Origin: Methanomicrobiales archaeon
GTDB taxonomy: Archaea; Halobacteriota; Methanomicrobia; Methanomicrobiales; Methanospirillaceae
Assembly (NCBI GenBank): GCA_012729535.1
Contig: JAAYCY010000028.1
Location: 1-64,000 of the forward strand
Direction: 5' to 3'
Length of the DNA stretch: 64,000 nt
The translations under genes and the position numbers were made by a program. Shown piece by piece: positions 18,325 through 28,078 of the stretch (position 1 is its first letter; every line of letters begins with the position of its first letter). The notes under the pieces were generated by a model. That model made no database searches. It saw only the letters and a program-made list of their open reading frames with translations, and had not been told where the DNA came from.

Positions 18325-19053
18325 ATGAAAGAGAGAGAGATATTTGCAGATCTTAGAACTCTCTCTCCGCTTATGGTGCGTCTTGACGGGAGGGCATTCC
18401 ATCAGGTAACCAAAAATCTTTCCTTTTCAGAACCTTTTGATGAAAAGTTTTCATCAGCTATGGCTGAGGTTACAAAACAACTTCTCGGTGATGCAGGATT
18501 CGCTCCAGTATTTGGGTATACTTTTTCTGATGAGATCAGCCTGTATTTTACTGAATGTCCATACCAGGGCAGAATAGAAAAAATTAATTCTGTTCTCGCA
18601 TCATTTACATCAAGTTCCCTGACGATTCTCCTAAACCTTACATCTCCGGTTTCATTTGACGCCAGGATAATTCCCATTACTCCGGACCTGGTGTTACCTT
18701 ACCTTATATGGAGACAGCAGGAAGCATGGAGAAATCATGTAAACGGGTGGAGTCAGAAACTCTTAAAAGATGAGGGATATTCACCTCGGGATGCAGCCTC
18801 CATGCTTCATTCAATGAAAGCTTCAGAACTTCACGAATTATGTTTTACTCGTGGAATAAACCTCGCTTTGACCCCTGCCTGGCAACGCCGTGGAATTCTT
18901 GTTTATCGAAAAGAGATTGAAAAAGAAGGATATAACCCGATAACACAGGAAAAAACACTTGCTACAAGAAGAAAGATCTATATTGACAGAGATGTTCCGT
19001 TATTTGGAAAACCAGACGGGCAAAAAATGCTTTTTCAAATTATAAATGGTTAA
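18325..19053 (+). CDS. thg1: tRNA-His guanylyltransferase / Thg1-like 3'-5' polymerase
   Basis: 242-residue reverse polymerase that adds nucleotides to tRNA 5' ends. The metal-binding palm motifs are visible: VRLDGRAFHQVTK (residues about 18-30) and YTFSDEISLYF, followed by FDARI and the QQEAWRNHVNGW segment conserved in Thg1. In archaea such enzymes either add G-1 to tRNA-His or repair 5'-truncated tRNAs. tRNA-His is not in this window, so I cannot say which. A T8 tract at about 19089-19096 just downstream probably ends the transcript. Confidence 0.92.
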   Translation: MKEREIFADLRTLSPLMVRLDGRAFHQVTKNLSFSEPFDEKFSSAMAEVTKQLLGDAGFAPVFGYTFSDEISLYFTECPYQGRIEKINSVLASFTSSSLTILLNLTSPVSFDARIIPITPDLVLPYLIWRQQEAWRNHVNGWSQKLLKDEGYSPRDAASMLHSMKASELHELCFTRGINLALTPAWQRRGILVYRKEIEKEGYNPITQEKTLATRRKIYIDRDVPLFGKPDGQKMLFQIING

Positions 19054-19245
19054 TGAGTAAATAATATTAAAATACCCTAATTATCAATAATATTTTTTTT
19101 CTCATGGAATTAAATAGTAAAGCCAGGATTACTATTCTTTAACCAACACCCAAAGGTTTTTAGAAGAATTATAAGAGTGGCTTGTTAAAAAGGGATTATT
19201 TAAATAAAAAATTTCGTTATTTGATAGTCACAAAATATCGGCATC

Positions 19246-22200
19246 TCATCTAGTAAGAGAGATCCCCAGAGTAACATTCACTCCTTCGATATCCCACTCG
19301 CGGTCTAACTGACATAACACCGATCCACTCCTGCCATCCACGGAAGAATGAATAATCAGGATTTTTCCCCTGACTTCCTGTTTAATAAGATCCTGCCATG
19401 AAGCGGTAAGAGACTCCCTGATATAATTATCACCTATGATTGCATCAATGTCAATGAAATCATCTACATTGAGATCCAGTTGTTTTCTCATTTCCTGAAG
19501 ACGACGTATGATTTCACGGGTGTACCCTTCCGCTTCTATATCTTTTGTCAGGGTTGTATCAACATAAACCGAAGCATCAGTCATTTCAGCACCGAAAAAT
19601 CCTTCGGGTAAAGACTGGGTAAAGGTAATATTTTCAGCAGTCAGAACAAACTCCTCTTTTTCATCTGAAAGAGTAACAGAACCAGATTCAGCGAGTTGTT
19701 TTCTCAGTGCGGTCCCGTTTGATGCTTCAATGAGACCTTTTACTACCGGTCCCTTTTTTCCAAAAGAAGGTCCTATCTTTTTCATGACAGGTTCTGCCTT
19801 ATACTGCATTTTCTCCCATGTTCCACAAATTACCTCGATGTTTCGTGCATTTGCACGATCTTTTGCAAGATCTTCCATCTTTTGGAATGAATCTACAACA
19901 GACTCGTTTGACGTAACCACGATGACGTTCTGAACCGGCCATCGGAGTTTTCTCTTTCCTGCCTGACGGGCATTTGCAACCGCTTCATCAAACGATCTGA
20001 TAACATCCATTCTTCGCTCAAGATCTTCATCAATAAGGCGGATATCTCCGGAAGGCCAGGTCAGCATGTGCACTGAAACCGGATCTGAACCAAGACGAAG
20101 GTTTTCAAACATCGCCTCTGTTACATGTGGGCTGAAAGGTGCCATAAGACGGCAAAGCATCCTGAGACAGTACACCATCGTCTCATATGCAAACTTCTTG
20201 TCAGGAGAGTCCTCCTCAAGCCACATCCGGGGCCTGACAATCTGGACATACCACCGTGACAGGTCTTCAAGAATGAAATTCATCAGTTGTCTGGTAACCC
20301 GGTGAATCTGGTATTCGTTCATGTCAGTAGTGACCTGTTTTGCGATGGAATTAATCCGTGAAATGATCCACCGGTCAATCTCAGGCATCTCTCGGGCAGA
20401 ACGGAGAATGTACTCCTCGTCATACGATCCATCAGGTGTGGAGACTGGTGAGAAACCATCCAGAATCATGTACGGCAGCGGGAACCGGTATACGTTCCAG
20501 AGAATATTCATGGTCCTGTTAACTGTCGAAACTCCATCCCAGTTAAATTTCAGATCTTCCCAGGGTGCATTGGATGAAAGAACATAGAAACGAAGAACAT
20601 CCACACTGAATTTTTGAACTACTTCTTCTGGTGTAACAACGTTTCCAAAACTCTTACTCATCTTCCGGCCTTCTGCATCCAGGGCGAATCCGTGCATGAG
20701 AACGCTCTTATACGGTGACCGGTTAAAGGCAATCGTTGATGCACCAAGTTGTGAGTAAAACCATCCCCTGGTCTGATCCTGTCCTTCAGTGATGAAATCA
20801 GCAGGCCACATCTCATGAAATAAGGTATCATTGCGTGGAAAACCAAGAGTTGCCCATGAAGACATGGCAGAATCAAACCAGACATCAAAGATATCCTCTA
20901 CCCGTTTCATACTTCCACCACAGGAACATGGAACAACAATTGCATCAACGTACGGGCGGTGAGGGTCAGTCAGGGAACTGCCTGCCGCTTCATTAAGATC
21001 TGCAACTGTTCCAAAAGCCCGCTCTGCTCCACATGATGAGCATTGCCAGACAGGAATCGGTATTCCCCAGTATCGTTGTCGTGATATACACCAGTCCCGT
21101 GCATCAGAAACAAAATCGTAAAATCTTGCACTTCCAGCCCATTCAGGGTACCAGGTTGTTGCCCTAATCTCTGAAAGCATTTTATCCTTCATCTTCGGGA
21201 CAGAGATGAACCATTGCTCAGTTGCACGATATATAATCGGCGTTTTGCATCGCCAGCAATGACCATACCGGTGAGTGATTTTCAGCCTGGCCAGCAGATG
21301 TGAACCAAGATCTTCAAGGATTGCCTCATTTGCATCCCTGACAAACCGGCCTGCATAAACTCCGCCTTCATCAGTATAGTTTCCTGCTCCGTCAACAGGA
21401 CAGAAAATTTCCAGTCCTTTCTCTATACCCAGCAGGTAATCGTCCCATCCATGTCCTGGGGCAATATGAACCATTCCGGTGTTATCCATCTCGACAAAAT
21501 CCGCCGTTACAACCTGGTGATCAATTTCCTTCTGTCGTGGTATGAGATGAACAAGCGGAGAGGAATACCTGGTTCCAACCAGTTCTGATCCGGTTTTTTC
21601 CGAAAGGATGGTATAGTCCTGGTATTTTCCACGTTTTAACACCGGTTCAACCAGTTCTTTTGCTATCCAGAGAATCTCCTTATTTCCATCCTTTACTGCT
21701 TCAACCCGGGCATACACAAAATCCTTGTCAACTGCCACTGCTACATTTGCCGGGAGTGTCCAGGGAGTTGTGGTCCAGATAAGGAGATATTCATTTTCAA
21801 GACCCTGGATTGGAAATTTAACGAATATTGAGGGATCCTGTTCATCCCAGTATTCCACTTCAGAATCAGCAATTGCTGTTTCGCACCGGGGACACCAGTT
21901 TACCACCCGGTGACCTTTCTCGAGCAGCCCCTTTTCATGGGCCTGTTTTAAGGTCCACCATGCTGCTTCTATATATTCAGGAGTAATAGTCTGGTATGGA
22001 TCGTCAAAATCCATCCAGACCCCTAAGGCTTTAAACTGCTCAGACATGATGTCTTTGTGGCTTAAGGCAAACTGTTTGCACCGTTCAATAAAAGCCCCGA
22101 TTCCATAAGATTCAATGTCTTTTTTATTCTCAAAGCCCAGTTCATGCTCTACCCTGACTTCAATAGGCAGTCCATGCATGTCATAACCAGCCCGGTCTAT

Positions 22201-22434
22201 TACACGAAGTCCATGCATTCTTTTAAACCGGAGAATACTGTCTTTGAGGATCTTGTTCCAGGCTGTTCCAAGGTGAATGTGACCGGTGGTATATGGGGGC
22301 CCGTCAACAAAAAACCAGGTTTTTCCATTCCGGTTCTGATCTTTGACCCTGGCATAGATATTCTCTGTATTCCAAAATTTCTGGACAGAAAACTCAATAT
22401 CCCTGGGATTAAAATTGCTGGTAACCTCTCGCAC
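19246..22434 (-). CDS. ileS: Isoleucyl-tRNA synthetase
   Basis: Class I synthetase of 1062 residues, the archaeal/eukaryotic-type length. The HIGH motif is GHIHLGTAWNKIL near residue 50 and the KMSKS motif is GRKMSKSFGN near residue 600. The editing CP1 domain and two cysteine pairs (CPRCE; CWRCKT) lie between them. DWCISRQRYWG is present. Translation starts at a GTG (MREVTSNFNP) preceded 8 bases upstream by GAGG. It is monocistronic; the 192-bp gap to thg1 is AT-rich and gene-free. Confidence 0.96.
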   Translation of the reverse strand: MREVTSNFNPRDIEFSVQKFWNTENIYARVKDQNRNGKTWFFVDGPPYTTGHIHLGTAWNKILKDSILRFKRMHGLRVIDRAGYDMHGLPIEVRVEHELGFENKKDIESYGIGAFIERCKQFALSHKDIMSEQFKALGVWMDFDDPYQTITPEYIEAAWWTLKQAHEKGLLEKGHRVVNWCPRCETAIADSEVEYWDEQDPSIFVKFPIQGLENEYLLIWTTTPWTLPANVAVAVDKDFVYARVEAVKDGNKEILWIAKELVEPVLKRGKYQDYTILSEKTGSELVGTRYSSPLVHLIPRQKEIDHQVVTADFVEMDNTGMVHIAPGHGWDDYLLGIEKGLEIFCPVDGAGNYTDEGGVYAGRFVRDANEAILEDLGSHLLARLKITHRYGHCWRCKTPIIYRATEQWFISVPKMKDKMLSEIRATTWYPEWAGSARFYDFVSDARDWCISRQRYWGIPIPVWQCSSCGAERAFGTVADLNEAAGSSLTDPHRPYVDAIVVPCSCGGSMKRVEDIFDVWFDSAMSSWATLGFPRNDTLFHEMWPADFITEGQDQTRGWFYSQLGASTIAFNRSPYKSVLMHGFALDAEGRKMSKSFGNVVTPEEVVQKFSVDVLRFYVLSSNAPWEDLKFNWDGVSTVNRTMNILWNVYRFPLPYMILDGFSPVSTPDGSYDEEYILRSAREMPEIDRWIISRINSIAKQVTTDMNEYQIHRVTRQLMNFILEDLSRWYVQIVRPRMWLEEDSPDKKFAYETMVYCLRMLCRLMAPFSPHVTEAMFENLRLGSDPVSVHMLTWPSGDIRLIDEDLERRMDVIRSFDEAVANARQAGKRKLRWPVQNVIVVTSNESVVDSFQKMEDLAKDRANARNIEVICGTWEKMQYKAEPVMKKIGPSFGKKGPVVKGLIEASNGTALRKQLAESGSVTLSDEKEEFVLTAENITFTQSLPEGFFGAEMTDASVYVDTTLTKDIEAEGYTREIIRRLQEMRKQLDLNVDDFIDIDAIIGDNYIRESLTASWQDLIKQEVRGKILIIHSSVDGRSGSVLCQLDREWDIEGVNVTLGISLTR

Positions 22435-22495
22435 GATTTTTCCTCAAAAAATTCCGTAAATAATTTGCCGCAATGGCACATAGGTGTTTCTTAAA

Positions 22496-24316
22496 TTACC
22501 AGCCACCAGCACCACCACCTCCAAAACCTCCGCCACCACCAAAGCCTCCTCCTCCAAAGGAGCCACCTGATCCAGATGAGGGAGGTGTATATGCAAGCAT
22601 TGGTAAGAATCCGGTATGTAAAAGCGCTGGTGCATACCATCCTCCCGAAGGCAGGTCAGGGACTTGAATATCTAACGAGCGTAGTGTTTTTGAAACCTGA
22701 TCTCCCACCCCAAGAGCAGTGCCATAAACCATCCAGTCACCCCACATGGAGATTTCTTCCGGCTTGTACCGTTGGATCATGACAGAATCGGAAAGAAAAT
22801 TCCTGAACGATTCCCACTGTAATCTTTCATGGTAATAATCTGCTTTCCAGGTTCCGAATAATGAGATGGGAAAAATTAACGCTATTATTACCTGTAAAAT
22901 ACTGAGGCATGAATAATACACCGCCTGCCCTAAAATAAGCCGGTCTCCGGGTCCGACTAGAATAAGAACGAGGGAAATGAAAAAAAAACCAATTGCCAGT
23001 ACCAGGAGAGGAATAAGGTGTGTGTACCCACTTTTGATATATTTGGATACCATCTGTTCAGACAGGGTTTCCGGAATTTCCCTGAATGATTTCTGAAATT
23101 CTACAAGCTGAGTTCTCATCGCAGAGTTAGAATTAGCATCTTCTGCCATTTGTTTAAACGTCTCATTGGTAATCTCTCCATCTTGTGACAGAATGGAGAG
23201 GGTCCTGATGACCTGATCTTCATAGTGATCGCTTGTATCATTTTTTAGAACACGGATTTTAAATTCTTCATTGGATGATGGTTCTATTGAAATTATCCCC
23301 CTTCTGTGAAGGTCGAGCAGTGTTGCATGAAGACCATCCTCGTCAAATTTCTGAGGATCTCCTGCAAAAATTAATGCCACAAGCCAGGGCTTAATACCAG
23401 GATCAGGAACAAAACTTAGATGTTCCGGAACAGAGTAGGTCTTTTCCCGTCCAAATAAGTACCATATGAGGAGCAATATCACGGGGACCAGAAAGGTAAA
23501 TACCAGAGTGACACATGAAATCATCCAGTATATACTATTAATGAAAGATTCATAACCTGGATTTGCCTTTTCAGTTAAATCCCTGACTGATCCAGAAACG
23601 AAAGATACATGGCCGTCAAGACTATTAGTAACTGATTTATCAATAAGAACTTCAAACCCAAGTGGAATATCTTCAGGTGCTTTTCCCGTCAGAATATATG
23701 AATTGCCGGTTTTTTCCACAGTAAGATCCGCAGGATGAGGATACAGTGCAAGGACTCCCTCTGAAGGTATGACAATTCTGACCGATTCATACGGAATGTG
23801 AGTTGTTGCCAGGTTGATATTCAAATGATCACTATCACTGCCACGTTCTACCGGGGGCACAACATCCCAGACATACGAAACTTCGTATGTTCCACGAGAA
23901 TAATATCCAGGGTTGAAAGCCCCTGCTTCATTCCTACCTGCACGATCCTCAATGACCGAAACATACTGGTTTTGGTCATTAGTCAGTATTACTTCTCCAT
24001 TTGCGTCTTTGATATACCCAATGATTCCCTGAGGAGGTGTCATGGAGATAAACTGAATGTGAGGACTGGTTCCCTCCTGAGTATACACAGGAATTTCAAA
24101 ATTTCTATTAAGGCTTCGATACTGGTCATCTACAGAAACAAGATAAGTATATGATTCAGTTAGTGTTCCATCCCAGGAAAAAGAAGCGTCATATGAATTG
24201 ATCATAAGGTCCGGAACAAAGATTCCCTGAAAAAACGAAAAGATGAGAAAGCCAAAGATTGCTATTCCTCCCGTGATAAAAAGGATGAGAATGAGATCCT
24301 TATGTTCACTCTGCAT
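22496..24316 (-). CDS. DUF2207 membrane protein with glycine-rich tail
   Basis: 606 residues. An N-terminal membrane helix (about 9-31) is followed by an extracytoplasmic beta-rich domain (DUF2207, residues 35-250). Further membrane helices lie near 265-288 and 425-485, with a soluble segment between. The C terminus is a glycine-rich low-complexity tail, GSGGSFGGGGFGGGG and on. This arrangement is typical of DUF2207 (TPM-adjacent) proteins of unknown function. It sits downstream of the MoxR/VWA operon on the same strand. Confidence 0.85.
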   Translation of the reverse strand: MQSEHKDLILILFITGGIAIFGFLIFSFFQGIFVPDLMINSYDASFSWDGTLTESYTYLVSVDDQYRSLNRNFEIPVYTQEGTSPHIQFISMTPPQGIIGYIKDANGEVILTNDQNQYVSVIEDRAGRNEAGAFNPGYYSRGTYEVSYVWDVVPPVERGSDSDHLNINLATTHIPYESVRIVIPSEGVLALYPHPADLTVEKTGNSYILTGKAPEDIPLGFEVLIDKSVTNSLDGHVSFVSGSVRDLTEKANPGYESFINSIYWMISCVTLVFTFLVPVILLLIWYLFGREKTYSVPEHLSFVPDPGIKPWLVALIFAGDPQKFDEDGLHATLLDLHRRGIISIEPSSNEEFKIRVLKNDTSDHYEDQVIRTLSILSQDGEITNETFKQMAEDANSNSAMRTQLVEFQKSFREIPETLSEQMVSKYIKSGYTHLIPLLVLAIGFFFISLVLILVGPGDRLILGQAVYYSCLSILQVIIALIFPISLFGTWKADYYHERLQWESFRNFLSDSVMIQRYKPEEISMWGDWMVYGTALGVGDQVSKTLRSLDIQVPDLPSGGWYAPALLHTGFLPMLAYTPPSSGSGGSFGGGGFGGGGGFGGGGAGGW

Positions 24317-24350
24317 ATAACTCTCCCTCTATGATAATCGGGCAGAAGTA

Positions 24351-24530
24351 TTAATACCTCACATAATAACAGGCTTCAGCATTCAAATGTTCACCAGGAG
24401 AGAGATTTTTTAAAAAGGAACTCGCATGATCTTCACATACAACCTGTTTACAACAACCCAGGATTTCTATCCCGATTGCAGGTTTTCCACAAATCTGACA
24501 AAACTTTTCATTTTCGGGAGGGATGTTCAT
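24351..24530 (-). CDS. 59-residue cysteine-rich (zinc-finger) protein
   Basis: A short frame of 59 codons. It begins MNIPPENEKFCQICGK and continues with a second cluster GCCKQVVCEDH, with a further Cys near the C terminus. The order C-x2-C ... CC-x4-C-x2-H looks like a compact zinc finger. It lies on the same strand as its neighbours, between the DUF2207 and BatD-like genes, with no overlapping alternative frame of similar quality. Upstream AAGG at about 11 bases is a weak ribosome-binding site. Function unknown. Confidence 0.6.
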   Translation of the reverse strand: MNIPPENEKFCQICGKPAIGIEILGCCKQVVCEDHASSFLKNLSPGEHLNAEACYYVRY

Positions 24531-24624
24531 AATAGTTATTGCCTTAATGGTATACTATAAGGATAGCAATTGCATAAAAAAACATTATATTCATGTATCT
24601 TTAGAAAAAAAATAACAATCAGAT

Positions 24625-26235
24625 TTAGTTATCAAAAACCATCAGATCTTTTGCAGCTTTTAATATTGTGAAATATTCATTATCATCCGGTTCTCCTTTC
24701 ACATATTCCACGATAGTACATGATTGAAGGATGTCGTGAATTATTTTTTTCTCAGTATTATTTAACCCCAATTTTCCTGACAAAATTTCCTCACTAGTCA
24801 TTGCCTGTCCTGATCCATACCGAAATGAGATGTACGTTCTGAGAGCCTGACCAAGTAACACATACCCCTCTTTTTTGTCTCCTGCAGCATACGATATTTC
24901 AGATTTTTCCATCATCTCCCGGACAATTTCACGATAATCTATTGGAGTGATGAAAGGCTCCTCATTCAATTGATGATTTTCTTCTCTCGTGGAATAATAC
25001 CACCATGCAACACCTGCACATAACACGATAAGAATAATAACAAGGAACAAACCTGCAAGCCAGAAAATTGGAAAAGGTTCATCTCTGACCATTTTTATTT
25101 CTTCAACAGATCCGTTGGCGATCCTTGCAGACAAAGTTGCATTCCTGCCATCCGGGCTGATATAATACTGAGTGACGGTGATATTTGTCGGAGTCCGGGT
25201 AACTATTCCAGTTGATTCAGTCATCGCATTGGTATGTAATGATTCTTTCATCTCTTTCCAGGTAGTATTAGAAGCAAGCTCATTCGGAGCAGGAATTTCT
25301 CCAAAAGTTTCTGCACTAAGAGTGAACACCTGGTTTTCTATTGCTTCACCAGTGACTGAAACCTTGTTCCCATCAGCATTCTCAAAGTCTATAAAAAATT
25401 CTCCACTTTCAGGTCCGGTTGAGACAATTCTCCCATTTGTCTGATTATACCCTGCTTCTTTCAGTTCAGATACCTGGTTCATGATAAGGGGGTCTTTTTC
25501 AAGAACGGAAGATAATTTTTCTTTATCTTCTCTCATCTGCTGGCTCTCTTTTATCATCTGTTGCATAAGAGATGAAGAGGAGGTAGACATCTGATTATTC
25601 TGCAAAGCCTGTTGTGGGTTTTGCATTGCCTGTGGTGAACGGGAGTTCATCTGCTGTCCTGACTGGGATAACAAGTTTTGCAAAAGTTCTTCCTGTTCCT
25701 TTCGCACTTGTTCCATCTGTCTGTCCATTGCTGAGAACGGATCCGACGATACCAGGGAAGCTGGCGTCTTTGTTACCGGAGATGTAGACGAGCGGACCGT
25801 ATTTTTTTGTTGAGATATATCTTTGGAATCAGAAACAAAATGGACCGAAATTGCCGGCAATACAACGGCTAAATCCTGTCCGTTTTGCGTATACATGAGC
25901 ATAAGTGAGAGATCATAAACGGTCTCACTTTCTGCAGAAAGAGTTAAGGCATGGGCAGATTTACCTGGTGCGACAGGAAATGACTGGGATTTGGTACTGG
26001 TCTGAGATATGGATAATCCCCCTTCATCCTGGTGCTTGGTAAGGCTGTATTGTAATGTGCCAACAAGGGTATTACTATACCCACTATCAATAGTAAAGGG
26101 CACTTTTGCTTCAGTACCGATGAGATAATAATAATCAGACTGCTCAGATGACATGGCGATATCATCTGCCATAACCGGCAGCATAGACAGAATGAACCAT
26201 CCTGCCAGAATAATCAGGAATTTTTTCATCTTCAT
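24625..26235 (-). CDS. BatD-like secreted membrane protein of a MoxR/VWA operon
   Basis: 536 residues from the ATG at 26235. A signal peptide (MKMKKFLIILAGWFIL and a cleavage region near VMADD) leads into a beta-rich ectodomain. A Gln/Ser-rich, probably coiled, middle follows (QNPQQALQNNQ), then one membrane helix near residues 405-428 and a helical cytoplasmic tail. The tail resembles the C-terminal part of BatD/DUF4129-type proteins. The start overlaps the VWA stop as ATGA, which rules out the longer upstream frame to 26310. A T8 tract follows the stop. The family assignment rests on position and architecture. Confidence 0.75.
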   Translation of the reverse strand: MKMKKFLIILAGWFILSMLPVMADDIAMSSEQSDYYYLIGTEAKVPFTIDSGYSNTLVGTLQYSLTKHQDEGGLSISQTSTKSQSFPVAPGKSAHALTLSAESETVYDLSLMLMYTQNGQDLAVVLPAISVHFVSDSKDISQQKNTVRSSTSPVTKTPASLVSSDPFSAMDRQMEQVRKEQEELLQNLLSQSGQQMNSRSPQAMQNPQQALQNNQMSTSSSSLMQQMIKESQQMREDKEKLSSVLEKDPLIMNQVSELKEAGYNQTNGRIVSTGPESGEFFIDFENADGNKVSVTGEAIENQVFTLSAETFGEIPAPNELASNTTWKEMKESLHTNAMTESTGIVTRTPTNITVTQYYISPDGRNATLSARIANGSVEEIKMVRDEPFPIFWLAGLFLVIILIVLCAGVAWWYYSTREENHQLNEEPFITPIDYREIVREMMEKSEISYAAGDKKEGYVLLGQALRTYISFRYGSGQAMTSEEILSGKLGLNNTEKKIIHDILQSCTIVEYVKGEPDDNEYFTILKAAKDLMVFDN

Positions 26236-27182
26236 TGAATAATCCGCCTCCGCCCATATCGAAGAATAATCTCGGTAACCATAAATACCAGTGCCAGCAA
26301 GTAAAACCATTCAGCAATACTGGTCTCTTCTTTTTCCCGTACAATCTCTTTGTTCAGATTCCTGTATATTTCTGATAATGTCTGGTCATCAACTGATTTG
26401 TAGTACTTTCCGTTGGTAATTTGAGCAATCGATTGTAATAGTTCTTCATCGAGTGTCGCGTATTGTGGATTTCCAAACCAGTCATATCCGAGCACAACCG
26501 GGTTGTCTGAACCCATCCCAATAGTAAAGACCTGAATATCTTTTTCCCGGGCAAATTCCGCCGCCTGGTCAGGAGCAATAACACCTGCATTATTCACTCC
26601 GTCTGAAAGAAGAATTACTACTTTTTTCTTGTTTGGTATTGATTCAGCCATATCAATTCCAAGTCCAAGACCATCTCCTATAGCTGTAGCTCCCTCCTTT
26701 GGCTCAATTGCCCGCAATTTCCTGATAACCCGTTCTTTATCAGGTGAAAGATATGCAGCACTTGATGCTCCTGATTCAAAGGTAATTATTCCGGCATAAT
26801 CTTTGGAATCTAATGAATGAATAAGAATCTCTGCAGATCTTTTAGCCGAATCAAGCCGAGTTGGTTTATAATCACCCGCCTGCATACTACCTGACACATC
26901 AATGACAAGGATAACATTAACTCCTTCTTTTGTCTGTTCCAGCGGGATATGTGGACCTGCAAGACCGATAATTAGGCATCCAATTGAGATAAGAATAAAA
27001 AATAAAAGTGTTCTTGGGCGAAATGATTGCGTACTTCCATGTAAAGCACTTTTTAAAAAACTAAGGTTAGAAAAAACGATTGCTTCCTGTTTTTTTCGGT
27101 TGGTTTCATGAATATAATAATAATAGAGCAAGGGAAGAATACACAATCCAATGAGCCATTCAGGATGATAAAATCCGGTCAT
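26232..27182 (-). CDS. VWA-domain membrane protein (BatA-like)
   Basis: 316 residues. Two hydrophobic N-terminal segments (about 8-22 and 57-77) are followed by a von Willebrand A domain with a complete MIDAS motif: DVSGSMQAGD, TAIGDGLGL and LLSDGVNN. A C-terminal membrane helix follows (EWFYLLALVFMVTEIIL). This is the BatA arrangement. The gene overlaps both neighbours by 4 bp (ATGA), so the MoxR, DUF58, VWA and BatD-like genes form one operon. Such MoxR-VWA systems act as chaperone-like or assembly machines; the client here is unknown. Confidence 0.9.
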   Translation of the reverse strand: MTGFYHPEWLIGLCILPLLYYYYIHETNRKKQEAIVFSNLSFLKSALHGSTQSFRPRTLLFFILISIGCLIIGLAGPHIPLEQTKEGVNVILVIDVSGSMQAGDYKPTRLDSAKRSAEILIHSLDSKDYAGIITFESGASSAAYLSPDKERVIRKLRAIEPKEGATAIGDGLGLGIDMAESIPNKKKVVILLSDGVNNAGVIAPDQAAEFAREKDIQVFTIGMGSDNPVVLGYDWFGNPQYATLDEELLQSIAQITNGKYYKSVDDQTLSEIYRNLNKEIVREKEETSIAEWFYLLALVFMVTEIILRYGRRRIIQ

Positions 27183-28066
27183 AACTCACCTCCTGGCCTG
27201 GTCTTCATCAGTCGCTCAAGATCGGGGATGAAATCATCTCCTGAATGGATATGAATAAACGGGATACTGAACTTTTTCATCGTCATAGTCACAGACAAAT
27301 TATGTTTTATGGCTGCCAACAAATACTGGTCCCTGATTATGGGATCTGAAGTATCTACCAGGACTTGTTCACCGGTTTCTGCATCTTCCAGTTGAATCAG
27401 TCCGACATCAGGAAGTTCTCCTTCACGGATATCTGAAACCCTGATTGAAAGCAGATCATGATGACGCGTTACCATGGACAGTTCACGTGAACAATCAGGA
27501 GTAAAAAAATCCGATAGAATTACTACGGTTGACATTTTTCGTACTCGCTGAACTATCGTTACTAATGCCGGGCGAAGATCTGAACCCTTTGATGCTGGTT
27601 CATGAGTAATTATGGTCTGGAGAAGATGAATCACATGATTTCGTCCACTTCTGGCAGGGATAAATTTTTCAACATGGTCAGATACCAAAATTAAACCCAC
27701 GCGGTCATGGTATTGAACCGCAGAAAATGCGAGAGTGGCAAGTATTGATAGAATAGTTTTGAATTTCGTTACAGTATTTCCAAATGTTTCTGAACCGGAA
27801 ATATCAGCGATTAAATACAGAGTATGGTCACGTTCTTCAACAAATTCCTTAACATAAGGAATTCCATACCGGGCAGTGATTTTCCAGTCAATAGACCTGA
27901 TGTCATCTCCTGGAATATATTCCCTGATATCTGAAAATTCAACTCCCTGACCCTTGAAAAGTGAAATGTGGACTCCGGCCTGTTGTCCGCATACTCTTGC
28001 TCTTGTCAGAATCTCACAGGCCCTTACGGTTTTTATCAAGTCCGAATACGTTTCATTATCCGGCAT
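27179..28066 (-). CDS. DUF58 domain protein
   Basis: 295 residues, all soluble. The DUF58 core motif is GQGVEFSDIREYIPGDDIR followed by IDWKITARYG. A degenerate VWA-like fold comes next (LYLIADISGSETFG and VVILSDFF). DUF58 proteins accompany MoxR ATPases and VWA proteins. It begins 12 bp after MoxR and overlaps the VWA start by 4 bp. Confidence 0.92.
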   Translation of the reverse strand: MPDNETYSDLIKTVRACEILTRARVCGQQAGVHISLFKGQGVEFSDIREYIPGDDIRSIDWKITARYGIPYVKEFVEERDHTLYLIADISGSETFGNTVTKFKTILSILATLAFSAVQYHDRVGLILVSDHVEKFIPARSGRNHVIHLLQTIITHEPASKGSDLRPALVTIVQRVRKMSTVVILSDFFTPDCSRELSMVTRHHDLLSIRVSDIREGELPDVGLIQLEDAETGEQVLVDTSDPIIRDQYLLAAIKHNLSVTMTMKKFSIPFIHIHSGDDFIPDLERLMKTRPGGEL

Positions 28067-28078
28067 ACATCACCTGGC

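Noticed and set aside
22473-22667. Proline-rich frame opposite the DUF2207 tail
   Set aside because: It is the antisense shadow of the glycine-rich C terminus.
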